Origin: Sphingobacterium allocomposti
GTDB lineage: Bacteria > Bacteroidota > Bacteroidia > Sphingobacteriales > Sphingobacteriaceae
Direction of reading: 5' to 3'
Length of the DNA stretch: 64,000 nt
NCBI RefSeq assembly: GCF_008124885.1
Contig: NZ_VNHX01000014.1
Location: forward strand, 26,779 to 90,778
Of the stretch, positions 43,821 through 52,093 are shown one piece after another. The notes under the pieces were generated by a model, which searched no databases, was not told where the DNA came from, and worked only from the letters and a program-made list of their open reading frames with translations. A program made the translations under genes and the position numbers. The first letter of the stretch is position 1. Each line of letters begins with the position of its first letter.

Positions 43821-43839
43821 TCATTTAAGGTCGTACAGA

Positions 43840-44244
43840 CTATCCCAGGACTTCCTGAAGCTTATTAACCTGATGGTCCACCAGTTTCTGAAGCGGGCCG
43901 GACGCCATCATTTTCATCATCATATTCAGCTCTGCTTCGATGACGAAGGTTGCCTTTGTCGCACGCGCAGTCTCTTCCTCAAGCTTCCACCGCAGTGTAA
44001 TCGCAAACGGTGCTTCCTCGGCGGGCACACATACGATTTCCTTATTCGTTACCCGCTGGCTGATCCGGAGCGCTAGCTTCGCCATATTCTTAACCGTGAA
44101 CCGCGCTTCATCCGTCGTTGACGACCAATTATAAATGTTGTCCGGCATCAACTGCTCGTGGTTGTTAAGATCGGCTAAAAAGACATAGACATCCTCAACA
44201 GGTTTGCCGATAACAATATTATTCTGAATGATCGTCATACACAT
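43840..44244 (-). CDS. SRPBCC (START-like) superfamily protein
   Basis: A 134-aa single-domain helix-grip protein (polyketide cyclase/START-like ligand-binding fold). It opens IIQNNIVIGKPVEDVYVFLADLNNHEQLMP and has alternating beta strands with a long C-terminal helix ending DHQVNKLQEVL. The ligand and role are unknown. It begins 12 bp after pyrE on the same strand, so they form an operon ended by a strong terminator. Confidence 0.78.
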   Translation of the reverse strand: MCMTIIQNNIVIGKPVEDVYVFLADLNNHEQLMPDNIYNWSSTTDEARFTVKNMAKLALRISQRVTNKEIVCVPAEEAPFAITLRWKLEEETARATKATFVIEAELNMMMKMMASGPLQKLVDHQVNKLQEVLG

Positions 44245-44256
44245 AAATTTTTTAAG

Positions 44257-44901
44257 TTATTCGCTGACCCAGGCGGAAGGATTTTTTCTCCACTGCTCCA
44301 GCAGAGCGACATCAGATTCCAGCACATAGCCATTTACTACCGCAACTTTGATAAGCGATTCGTAATTGCACAGGCTAAAGAACGGACATTTCGCTTTAGC
44401 GAAATTGTCAACTGCTTCTTCGAAGCCATAGGTGAATATAGAAACCAAACCAACAACATTACAGCCCGCTTCGCGCAACGCTTCTACAGCCTGTAAGCTG
44501 CTTTTTCCTGTCGAAATTAAATCCTCAACGACGACAACGCGCTGACCACTGATCACCTCTCCTTCGATAAGATTCTGCCGGCCATGTTCTTTTGCGCTAC
44601 TCCGCACATAGGTAAAGGGCAGTCCTAAATCTTGCGCAACCAATACTCCTTGCGGTATACCAGCCGTCGCTACACCGGATATCATTTCAACAGTACCGAA
44701 CTCTTCTTGAATCAACTGGGACAGTTTTTGACGGATATATGTCCGGATAGCGGGATGTGACAAGGTAATACGATTATCACAATAAATTGGAGACTTCCAA
44801 CCCGACGCCCATGTAAAAGGGTTTTTAGGTTGTAATTTTATTGCTTTAATTTGCAATAAGGATTCAGCAATTTTCTGTTCAACCTCATTTAAATTATTCA
44901 T
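44257..44901 (-). CDS. pyrE: Orotate phosphoribosyltransferase
   Basis: Forms OMP from orotate and PRPP in pyrimidine synthesis. The PRPP-binding motif is VVVVEDLISTGKSSLQAVEAL. The flexible loop region is RSSAKEHGRQNLIEGE, and FTWASGWKSPIYCDNR is the orotate site. The 214-aa length fits. The ATG is preceded by TAAATTTG-TGCC, so the mRNA is probably leaderless. Its start codon shares bases with an ATG on the opposite strand that is in frame with the NUDIX gene. Confidence 0.95.
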   Translation of the reverse strand: MNNLNEVEQKIAESLLQIKAIKLQPKNPFTWASGWKSPIYCDNRITLSHPAIRTYIRQKLSQLIQEEFGTVEMISGVATAGIPQGVLVAQDLGLPFTYVRSSAKEHGRQNLIEGEVISGQRVVVVEDLISTGKSSLQAVEALREAGCNVVGLVSIFTYGFEEAVDNFAKAKCPFFSLCNYESLIKVAVVNGYVLESDVALLEQWRKNPSAWVSE

Positions 44902-44905
44902 GGCA

Positions 44906-44913
44906 CAAATTTA
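44906..44913 (-). promoter_or_regulatory. -7 box TAAATTTG of pyrE
   Basis: TAAATTTG on the minus strand is followed by TGCC and the pyrE ATG, the same four-base spacing seen at several other genes here. Confidence 0.6.
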
Positions 44914-44923
44914 TAAAATTTAT

Positions 44924-45508
44924 ATGAACGAATCTCAGCTAATTTTGGCTGATTTCGTTCCCAAGAAATTGTCTATTGTTCAAACAATTGGTTTACAAGA
45001 TATTGACCTGGAAAAACTTTTCCAGGCGTCAAAGAACAAAGCGTCGAAGAATACCACTTATCTCTATATACATCCTGACGCGGAATCTACATTCAGGTCG
45101 ATCCTACAAAAACATACCATCATAAAAGCAGCGGGCGGCGTAGTAAAAAACGGCGACGGTAAATACTTGTTCATACACCGGTTGGGCAAATGGGATCTGC
45201 CGAAGGGCAAAGTCGAAGACAACGAAAAGATGCGCGAGGCAGCCGTCCGCGAAGTGGAGGAGGAATGCGGCATTCAGATACATTATCTTGGTCGGAAGCT
45301 GCTAACAACCTATCATACATATGTCATGCGCGGCAGATTTGTGGTGAAACAAACAAACTGGTATGAAATGGGCGTGAATAAATCTCCGAAGCTGTTTCCT
45401 CAAACCGAAGAGGATATCACTGATGCCCGGTGGCTGGACAAGGAAGACTTCGATATGGTTACGGAAAACACTTACCCGCTTATTGCACAGATAATCAACC
45501 AGCTATAA
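44924..45508 (+). CDS. NUDIX hydrolase
   Basis: A 194-aa protein; the C-terminal 130 residues form a Nudix domain with the motif GKVEDNEKMREAAVREVEEECGI (residues with GX5EX7REVXEEXGI pattern), which hydrolyses a nucleoside-diphosphate-linked compound. The preceding 60 residues form an unassigned N-terminal part. An in-frame ATG at 44900 would overlap the pyrE start on the other strand; the ATG at 44924 (MNESQLIL) is taken as more likely, but this is not settled. Confidence 0.85.
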   Translation: MNESQLILADFVPKKLSIVQTIGLQDIDLEKLFQASKNKASKNTTYLYIHPDAESTFRSILQKHTIIKAAGGVVKNGDGKYLFIHRLGKWDLPKGKVEDNEKMREAAVREVEEECGIQIHYLGRKLLTTYHTYVMRGRFVVKQTNWYEMGVNKSPKLFPQTEEDITDARWLDKEDFDMVTENTYPLIAQIINQL

Positions 45509-45510
45509 AA

Positions 45511-45540
45511 AATGAAAGGGGCAACCTGCCCCTTTCATCC
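45511..45540. terminator. Terminator between NUDIX and the Spy-like gene
   Basis: GAAAGGGGCA and TGCCCCTTTC form a perfect 10-bp stem with a 3-base loop. On the minus strand it is followed by ATTTTTT, so it is strongest for the Spy-like gene; on the plus strand the T tract is short. Confidence 0.8.
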
Positions 45541-45575
45541 ATCTAAACATAAAACTTAACTACTAACCACTTACT

Positions 45576-46052
45576 TTAACCTTGTGTTTTCTCTTCTATA
45601 TTCTTTTGGTTTCCGGTTGGACGTTCGCCTTTGAACATTCCTCTCTTCCGCATACCTTTTACCTTTTTGTTATCCGCGAATTTCTCTTTCATAAGCTGTT
45701 GCTGCTCGGGCGTTAATACTTCGTGCAACTTTTCACGGCTGCCTTTGGCCTCCTTGCGCCATTCACTATGCAGCTTCCTCATCTCGTCGCGGTGCGCCAC
45801 CTGTCTCTTTGCCTGATCCAGCTGAATCGCGTAAACTTCCTGACGTTGTGCATCGGTAAATTTTAGCGTCTCGTCCAACCGATCGGTCTTTAACTTGGCG
45901 ATCTCTTCGGGGGAACGTTCGGCAATTTTCCGCTCGTGGCGCACGTGTCGTCGTTCCTTTTTAGCATCACTGTCCTGCACTTTACTTTCCTGTGCCATCG
46001 TAGTCAGACTAAAACCACCTAATAATACTGCTAAGAATAGTGTCTTTTTCAT
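45576..46052 (-). CDS. Exported Spy/DUF4890-like protein
   Basis: A 158-aa protein with a signal peptide (MKKTLFLAVLLGGFSLTTMAQ) and a very charged, helical mature part containing the LTxxQ-like segments LKFTDAQRQEVYAIQ and VLTPEQQQLMKEKF. Such proteins (Spy/CpxP-like) are periplasmic chaperones or stress sensors in other bacteria. The role here is unproven. It is monocistronic with its own terminator. Confidence 0.75.
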   Translation of the reverse strand: MKKTLFLAVLLGGFSLTTMAQESKVQDSDAKKERRHVRHERKIAERSPEEIAKLKTDRLDETLKFTDAQRQEVYAIQLDQAKRQVAHRDEMRKLHSEWRKEAKGSREKLHEVLTPEQQQLMKEKFADNKKVKGMRKRGMFKGERPTGNQKNIEEKTQG

Positions 46053-46231
46053 ATCTGTATGTTTTTAATGAACAAATCTGCTTATTGCTCTATATGCATA
46101 ATAGATATGTAATAGCGACGAACGTTTAAGTCGCTCCTTGTTAAATTATGTTAACCAAAACCATTATGCCCCCGGCGCAGTAAAACAAACCGTTTGTTAA
46201 CCAGTACATTTAAGAAATTACAAAAATATAT

Positions 46232-46262
46232 TTTGGAAAACTTAAAACAACTCCTATATTTG
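46232..46262 (+). promoter_or_regulatory. Promoter of tRNA-Leu
   Basis: TTTGG at 46232-46236, an 18-nt spacer and TATATTTG at 46255-46262 match the Bacteroidota promoter; the tRNA begins 24 bases later. Confidence 0.65.
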
Positions 46263-46286
46263 CATCGTCAAACAAGGAAACAGCAT

Positions 46287-46368
46287 GCCCAGCTGGCGGA
46301 ATTGGTAGACGCGTTGGTCTCAAACACCAATATCTTCGGATGTGCCGGTTCGACTCCGGCGCTGGGTA
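46287..46368 (+). tRNA. tRNA-Leu (anticodon CAA)
   Basis: The acceptor stem GCCCAGC pairs with GCTGGGT (with a G-T closing pair), followed by discriminator A. The D arm has GGCGGAATTGGTAGACGC; the anticodon stem is TTGGT/ACCAA around loop CTCAAAC (anticodon CAA, reading UUG). A long variable arm (TATCTTCGGATG) and a T arm GCCGG-TTCGACT-CCGGC complete a class II tRNA. The CCA end is not encoded. Confidence 0.96.
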
Positions 46369-46369
46369 C

Positions 46370-46411
46370 AAAAAGGCTTGAAATCGATTGATTTCAAGCC
46401 TTTTACTTTTT
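46370..46411 (+). terminator. Terminator of tRNA-Leu
   Basis: AAAAGGCTTGAAATC (46371-46385), a 4-base loop and GATTTCAAGCCTTTT (46390-46404) form a perfect 15-bp stem followed by ACTTTTTT. Confidence 0.95.
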
Positions 46412-46436
46412 TGGGGTCACCGTCTTTACACCAACA

Positions 46437-46466
46437 AAAAAAGGTAAGCTGCTAGCCTACCTTATT
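46437..46466 (-). terminator. Terminator of the PhoB-type regulator gene
   Basis: On the minus strand AAGGTA...TACCTT enclose an internal GCTAGC-containing loop, followed by TTTTTTT, about 20 bases after the stop codon. Confidence 0.75.
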
Positions 46467-46486
46467 TATCTTTGACAATCCTTTTG

Positions 46487-47176
46487 TTAGTTCAACTCAA
46501 ACTTATAACCAACTCCCTTTACCGTAGCAACATAGTTCTCGCCGATCTTCTCACGCAGTTTTCGGATATGAACGTCTATCGTCCGGTTGGTGACAACGAC
46601 AGAGTCTTCCCAGATAGCTTTCAGGATCTGTTCCCGCGTAAAGACTTTATTCGGTTTGGAAGCCAGTAAATATAGCAATTCGAATTCTTTTTTTGCCAGG
46701 GTAATCTTATCGCTATCGCGGTACACCAGAAACGAATCCCGGTCAATGACAAGATCCATGATCTCCAATTTGTCTCCGCTGCTTATTTCGGAGTCTGCGC
46801 TATTACGGCGTAGAATAGCATTTATGCGGCTCATTAATGCCCTCGGCTTAATAGGCTTCGCGATATAATCGTCGGCACCGACATTGAACCCCGCTATTTC
46901 CGAATATTCCTCGCTGCGCGCCGTAAGAAATACCATAAAGGTGTGCTTAAACTCAGGCATCGAACGCATCAACCGACAAGCCTCTATGCCATCCATTTCG
47001 GGCATCATAACGTCCAGAATGATTAAATCCGGATTCACCTGCTTCGCCATTTCTATCCCCTCTTTCCCGTTATGCGCTTGATAAACCTGATAACCTTCTT
47101 TCGTTAAATTGTATGATATTAAGTCGACTATATCATGTTCATCATCTACCACTAGTATTTTTTGATTGACGCTCAT
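46487..47176 (-). CDS. OmpR/PhoB-family response regulator
   Basis: A 229-aa regulator. The receiver domain (1-125) has acidic DDE at 11-13, phospho-acceptor D55 in LIILDVMMPEMDG and YIAKPIKP with the conserved Lys. The winged-helix DNA-binding domain (about 130-229) has ITLAKKEFELLYLLASKP and VTNRTIDVHIRKLREKIG. No histidine kinase gene is adjacent, so it is an orphan in this window. The upstream gap carries repeated GTTAA motifs that could be an autoregulatory site. Confidence 0.92.
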   Translation of the reverse strand: MSVNQKILVVDDEHDIVDLISYNLTKEGYQVYQAHNGKEGIEMAKQVNPDLIILDVMMPEMDGIEACRLMRSMPEFKHTFMVFLTARSEEYSEIAGFNVGADDYIAKPIKPRALMSRINAILRRNSADSEISSGDKLEIMDLVIDRDSFLVYRDSDKITLAKKEFELLYLLASKPNKVFTREQILKAIWEDSVVVTNRTIDVHIRKLREKIGENYVATVKGVGYKFELN

Positions 47177-47217
47177 TGTTGTTTTTTTGCTAAATTATGT
47201 ACTTAATGGTAAGAAAG

Positions 47218-47262
47218 AGTTAACACAGTATTATCAAATTGTTAACGCTTAACAATAGTTAA
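47218..47262. promoter_or_regulatory. GTTAA-rich palindromes upstream of the PhoB-type regulator
   Basis: The 95-bp gap between the TlpA-like and regulator genes contains ATTGTTAA-CGC-TTAACAAT (47238-47256), an 8-bp perfect inverted repeat, plus further GTTAAC or GTTAAA motifs at either side. Such clustered half sites resemble an OmpR-family operator, perhaps for autoregulation. Alternatively the hairpin ends the TlpA transcript, but there is no T tract. Confidence 0.4.
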
Positions 47263-47271
47263 ACATAAAAT

Positions 47272-48378
47272 TTAATTTAATGTTTTTTGAAGAAAGGACT
47301 CGAGCTCCTTCCCCCTTAAATTTTTTGCCAGAATCCTGCCTTCAGGATCCAATAAGTAAGAGGTCGGAATCGCTTTTATACGATAGCTGAGCACCAGGTC
47401 GGAACTCCAGGCCTGCAGGTCTGACACCTGTGTCCATTCGAGGCCGTCGTCTTTTATGGCCCGCATCCAGCTCCCAGGGTTGCTATCCAGCGACACGCCC
47501 AGCACCGTGAAGCCTTTATCTTTAAAAGCACGGTACTGTTTCACAATGTTAGGATTTTCCTGTCTACATGGCGCGCACCATGATGCCCAGAAGTCGACCA
47601 ATACATATTTCCCCTTAAAATCAGATAATCTTACAGCTTTATTATCCGGTGTGAACGACTCAAAGTCAGGCGCTGGCTGTCCTACCGCCAGACGTTTCAG
47701 CTTTTTTGCTTCTTCCTTAAACTCTGAAACATAACGGTTATCTAAAAACTCGTTCTCTATGTCCTCAGCGTAGGCGATAATTTCCGCTTCCGCGATCTCC
47801 GGATCCAACGTACTCATCGCATAAAACCCTGCCAGATTTTTTTGCTTCTGCGCAAAGCTGACAGCCTGTTTAGTATAGTCGGCCAGCTTGGATTTAAATT
47901 CCGTTAAAAAATCAAACCGTAAGCTTTCAATTTCCTCGGCCGATTTACCCAATGTAGCTTTGGCAAATGCCGACTGTAAAGAATCCTGCACAAACTCTTT
48001 CCTACGCTTATACGGGGCAAAAGCTTTCAGTTCGGCAGTCAGTTCAGAGCCCTCTACACGGTAATCGTCGGGGCTATGCAGGTCTGTGACAAACGTCAAC
48101 TTCTCCCCGGGAGTTACAATCACGGGATATTTGTTATTCCCCACAGCGATGGACAATAAGCGGGGCTGGGTCGCCTCCCGCTCGAACTTAAACCTGTTTC
48201 CATCGGCCAGATAGACCGAGTCCAGTTTACGTTCACCTTCATAAAATGCCACCACCTTTACATTTCCGGGATTGTCGATCTGTCCGGAAATATGGATTTG
48301 CTCCTTATTGGAACAGCTACTCCAAATGATGCTGCAAAATGCTATCCATGTAAAGATAGCTTTCTTCATCTTTATCAT
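47272..48378 (-). CDS. TlpA-family thiol-disulfide oxidoreductase, probable lipoprotein, with DUF4369 domain
   Basis: A 368-aa envelope protein. The N-terminus (MKKAIFTWIAFCSIIWSSC) looks like a lipoprotein signal, though the lipobox WSSC is atypical. Residues about 25-120 form a DUF4369 beta domain (HISGQIDNPGNVKVVAFYEG). A helical linker follows, then a thioredoxin domain (about 230-368) with WASWCAPCRQENP and AIPTSYLLDPEG (cis-Pro). It is expected to reduce periplasmic disulfides. Two in-frame ATGs, at 48378 and 48369, are both possible. Confidence 0.85.
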   Translation of the reverse strand: MIKMKKAIFTWIAFCSIIWSSCSNKEQIHISGQIDNPGNVKVVAFYEGERKLDSVYLADGNRFKFEREATQPRLLSIAVGNNKYPVIVTPGEKLTFVTDLHSPDDYRVEGSELTAELKAFAPYKRRKEFVQDSLQSAFAKATLGKSAEEIESLRFDFLTEFKSKLADYTKQAVSFAQKQKNLAGFYAMSTLDPEIAEAEIIAYAEDIENEFLDNRYVSEFKEEAKKLKRLAVGQPAPDFESFTPDNKAVRLSDFKGKYVLVDFWASWCAPCRQENPNIVKQYRAFKDKGFTVLGVSLDSNPGSWMRAIKDDGLEWTQVSDLQAWSSDLVLSYRIKAIPTSYLLDPEGRILAKNLRGKELESFLQKTLN

Positions 48379-48439
48379 CTTTTTTACCGATTATACACAA
48401 GGTTGTGCGGCAGCGTACACTCCGCACATCCCTCGCCTT

Positions 48440-51058
48440 CTAGTTCAAAAAGTCTTTAGCCCGTTCTATAGCTTTTGGAAGGCCCGCAGCGAGTTTCCCT
48501 CCGGCGGTCGCGAAGAACGGCTGCCCGCCCCCACCGCCTTGAATATCTTTTGCCAGCTCTTTGACGATGGCAGCAGCGTTCCACCCCCGCGTTTTAGCGA
48601 GATCATCAGCGATAACGACGGTCAGGCTGGGCTTGCCGCCAAACTGGGCGCCCAGTACAAGGAAAATATTGTCCACCTCACTTTTTAGCGCATACGCCAA
48701 CGTTTTCACGGCATCGGCGTTTGGCAGGTCGACTTCCGTTGCCAGAAAGTTCACGTCCCCGAACGACTGAAAACGCGAAACCAGCTCACTTTTTAACGCC
48801 AAAGAGCGCTCACGGATCTGATTTTCTATCTCCTTCTTCAGCTCTCCGTTCTCCTCTATCAGTTTCGAAACCGAGGCCACGAGATCTTTCGGATTGTTCG
48901 TGAGCTCCCGTAGTTTACCGACCACCTCGAAATGGTCGCGGATTACCGCATATGCATGACGGCCCGTGATCGCTTCAATCCGCCTTACGCCCGCTGCTAC
49001 AGCAGACTCTCCCGTAATCTTAAAAAAGCCAATCTGCGCAGTCGATTTAACATGCGTCCCGCCGCACAACTCTTTAGAAAAGCCGTCATCAAACGTAATG
49101 ACGCGCACATAGTCTCCATATTTTTCGCCGAACAAAGCGGTCACACCACTGGCAATGGCTTCTTGATATGGAACCATCCGCTCTTCTTTCAGCAAAATGT
49201 TTTCGCGGATCTTCTGATTGACGACGTCTTCAATCTGCTTAATTTCCTCGTAGGTTATTTTAGCGAAATGAGACACATCAAAACGCAACATTTCGGCTGT
49301 CACCAACGATCCTTTCTGATTCACATGATCGCCTAAAACCTGCTTTAGCGCTGCATGCAGCAGGTGCGTCGCCGAATGATTATTCTCTGTTTCGAGGCGT
49401 TTATCCTTATCTACAATAGCCTTGAACCCGCCATCCAACGACGACGGCAATTTCTCAACCACATGAACAATCAGGCCGTTCTCCTTTTTAGTATCGGTTA
49501 TATAGGTTTTCTCACCTGCTTCCGAAATGAGCACTCCGGAATCCCCGATCTGTCCGCCACCCTCGGCGTAAAACGGCGTTACGGAAAGCACCAGCTGATA
49601 TTGCTGCCTGCCCTTTGCACTTACCTGTCTATATTTTACAAGGCGGGTTGAGGCCTCCAAATAATCATATCCTACGAAAGCGGTTTCCTCGTCTTCCTCA
49701 GGAGCCACAACCACCCAGTCTCCTGTGTCTATGGCCGTTGCCGCACGGGAGCGCTCTTTTTGCTTTTGCAGTGCCCCCTGAAAGCCTTCCATATCAACCT
49801 TAAGCCCTTTTTCCCGGGCCAGCAATTCGGTCAGATCTATCGGGAATCCATAGGTATCAAATAGCTCGAATGCAAACTCTCCATCCACGTCGGCATGGTC
49901 GATGGCATAGTTTTCAAACCGCTGAATACCTGTCGTTAAGGTCCGCAAAAACGACACTTCCTCCTCCAGAATCACTTTCTGCACGAAACTCTGCTGCTGG
50001 GCAAGTCCATCGAATACGCCTTCAAACTGTTTCGCCAGCAGTGGCACCAATTCATGGATAAACGGATTTTTGAAATCCAGGAAGGTATACGCATACCTGA
50101 CCGCCCTACGTAAGATACGGCGGATAACATAGCCTGCCTTATTATTTGACGGAAGCTGCCCGTCCGCAATAGCGAAGCTCACTGCCCGGATATGATCGGA
50201 CAGCACCCGCATGGCAATATCCGTCTTCTCATCTGCCCCATAGGCAATTCCCGACCGCTCGGCGATAAACTGGATGGTTGGCTGAAATACATCTGTGTCG
50301 TAGTTCGATGTTTTTCCCTGAATGGCCCGTACCAAGCGTTCAAATCCCATTCCAGTATCCACATGTTTGGCAGGAAGGGGCTCCAGCTTACCGCTTTTCA
50401 ATCGGTTAAACTGCATGAACACGAGGTTCCAGATTTCGATAACCTGCGGATGGTCGGCATTAACAAGTGCCTGCCCGGGCGTCTGGCGGCGTTCTTCATC
50501 AGGACGCATGTCGTAATGGATCTCTGAACAAGGACCGCACGGCCCTGTTTCCCCCATCTCCCAAAAGTTATCCTTTTTGTTACCCAGCAAGATACGGTCT
50601 TCGGCGATCAGGTCTTTCCAAAAGTCCCGCGCCTCGACATCTTTAGGAAGCCCTTCACTTTCGTCACCTTCAAAGATGGTGACATACAGCCGGTCCTTAT
50701 CCAGACCGTAAACCGCAGTTAATAGCTCCCATGCCCAGGAGATCGCTTCCTTTTTAAAGTAATCCCCAAAAGACCAGTTCCCCAACATTTCAAACAGCGT
50801 ATGGTGATACGTGTCTATTCCCACCTCCTCCAGATCATTGTGCTTTCCCGACACCCGCAGGCAGCGTTGCGTATCTGCTACACGCGCGTATTTAGGCTGC
50901 GCTTCGCCAAGAAATAACTCCTTAAACTGGTTCATACCCGCGTTGGTGAACATCAGGGTCGGATCATTTTTTACAACAACAGGTGCAGACGGTACAATCT
51001 GATGAGACTTGCTCTTAAAAAAAGTTAAAAAAGCTTCACGTATTTCTTTACTGGTCAT
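48440..51058 (-). CDS. alaS: Alanyl-tRNA synthetase
   Basis: Charges tRNA-Ala. The class II catalytic core has FLTFFKSKSHQIVPSAPVV, MFTNAGMNQFKELFLG and HHTLFEMLGNWSFGDYFKKEA. The editing domain has NHSATHLLHAAL and CGGTHVKSTAQIGFFKI (zinc ligands His, His, Cys, His). The C-Ala domain ends GGGGGQPFFATAGGK. The 872-aa length is normal. It is divergent from the Usp genes. Confidence 0.98.
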   Translation of the reverse strand: MTSKEIREAFLTFFKSKSHQIVPSAPVVVKNDPTLMFTNAGMNQFKELFLGEAQPKYARVADTQRCLRVSGKHNDLEEVGIDTYHHTLFEMLGNWSFGDYFKKEAISWAWELLTAVYGLDKDRLYVTIFEGDESEGLPKDVEARDFWKDLIAEDRILLGNKKDNFWEMGETGPCGPCSEIHYDMRPDEERRQTPGQALVNADHPQVIEIWNLVFMQFNRLKSGKLEPLPAKHVDTGMGFERLVRAIQGKTSNYDTDVFQPTIQFIAERSGIAYGADEKTDIAMRVLSDHIRAVSFAIADGQLPSNNKAGYVIRRILRRAVRYAYTFLDFKNPFIHELVPLLAKQFEGVFDGLAQQQSFVQKVILEEEVSFLRTLTTGIQRFENYAIDHADVDGEFAFELFDTYGFPIDLTELLAREKGLKVDMEGFQGALQKQKERSRAATAIDTGDWVVVAPEEDEETAFVGYDYLEASTRLVKYRQVSAKGRQQYQLVLSVTPFYAEGGGQIGDSGVLISEAGEKTYITDTKKENGLIVHVVEKLPSSLDGGFKAIVDKDKRLETENNHSATHLLHAALKQVLGDHVNQKGSLVTAEMLRFDVSHFAKITYEEIKQIEDVVNQKIRENILLKEERMVPYQEAIASGVTALFGEKYGDYVRVITFDDGFSKELCGGTHVKSTAQIGFFKITGESAVAAGVRRIEAITGRHAYAVIRDHFEVVGKLRELTNNPKDLVASVSKLIEENGELKKEIENQIRERSLALKSELVSRFQSFGDVNFLATEVDLPNADAVKTLAYALKSEVDNIFLVLGAQFGGKPSLTVVIADDLAKTRGWNAAAIVKELAKDIQGGGGGQPFFATAGGKLAAGLPKAIERAKDFLN

Positions 51059-51224
51059 GGAGTACTATATCTTCTATTTTGAGAGGCAAAGTTACTCAAA
51101 AATGCTTGCTCTCACAACGTTGAATCTAGACAAAACTGCATGCACTTCGGCGAACAAAATGTTAACCAATAACAGGGCTATTCCCGTATATTATTCGTAC
51201 TTTTATAAAGTAATCCATGCATTT

Positions 51225-52076
51225 ATGAAAAAACTTTTAGTTCCTACTGATTTTTCGGACAATGCCTTCCAGGCTGCACAGTACGCTGCCGAGATAGGTA
51301 AAAGACAAAATTTCAGCTTACACATTGTTCATTATTACACGGCTACCTCATCCGGATTTGACGACGCTGAACTGACGGAAGTACAGGAACAGCCTAACAT
51401 TTTGAAGGCTGACATCACCATAAAGGAGTGGGTGGGAAAATTACAGGACAAACATCCGGAACTCTCTATCTCTTACCACAATGAGCGCGGTCTTCTCGAG
51501 GAAGCCCTGCCCCGGGAGGCCAAAGAAGGAGAGTACGTGGCCATCGTCATGGGTACCACCGGCGCTTCCAACGACAAGAATGTCTTCTGGGGCAGTAACA
51601 CCGCCCATGTCGCTGCAAAATCGCCGATCCCGCTCATTGCCGTCCCCAATAAGACATTCAGCACTTCGATCGCACGCGTAGGCCTCTTGACAAACTTCCT
51701 TCAGGAAGAACTGATGACGCTCCAGGAGTTTTTGCATATTTTCAAGCAACCTGTTAAGCTCGATCTTATCCATGTATACAAGGACAATGAAGAGGTGGAG
51801 GCCGTGAACGACAAGCTGGAATCATGGGTTTTCAACATCCGTGAGTTTCCGTCCATAGAAGAAATCAACATGCGGACGGCACCTATAGTGAAGGAAGACA
51901 AAAACCTTGATACCATACCGGAGGTCATTGAAAAGCTGATTAAGGAACAGGATATTGATCTGATTTTAATCTCGAAAAGCCGAAAAACATTTTTTGAGAG
52001 ATTATTTACCCCCTCGGTATCCAAGGCCATCGCCCTGGAATTACAGAAACCCGCATTTTTTGGAAAAACAATTTAA
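51225..52076 (+). CDS. Tandem-domain universal stress protein
   Basis: A 283-aa cytosolic protein with two Usp domains. The first (1-145) starts MKKLLVPTDFSDNA and has the ATP-binding pattern VMGTTGASNDKNVFWGSNT. The second is degenerate. The frame is open for 72 codons upstream, overlapping alaS on the other strand, but the family N-terminus lies at 51225. A second Usp gene follows 17 bp after, so the pair forms an operon. In other bacteria Usp proteins respond to starvation or redox stress. Confidence 0.88.
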   Translation: MKKLLVPTDFSDNAFQAAQYAAEIGKRQNFSLHIVHYYTATSSGFDDAELTEVQEQPNILKADITIKEWVGKLQDKHPELSISYHNERGLLEEALPREAKEGEYVAIVMGTTGASNDKNVFWGSNTAHVAAKSPIPLIAVPNKTFSTSIARVGLLTNFLQEELMTLQEFLHIFKQPVKLDLIHVYKDNEEVEAVNDKLESWVFNIREFPSIEEINMRTAPIVKEDKNLDTIPEVIEKLIKEQDIDLILISKSRKTFFERLFTPSVSKAIALELQKPAFFGKTI

Positions 52077-52093
52077 GATTAATCTTTACCGAC

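Noticed and set aside
43640..43828. 62-codon ORF between the exonuclease and SRPBCC genes
   Set aside because: Its end runs through the strong terminator of the pyrE unit and its composition is not protein-like.
46194..46391. 65-codon ORF over the tRNA gene
   Set aside because: It covers tRNA-Leu and its terminator; the tRNA explains the sequence.
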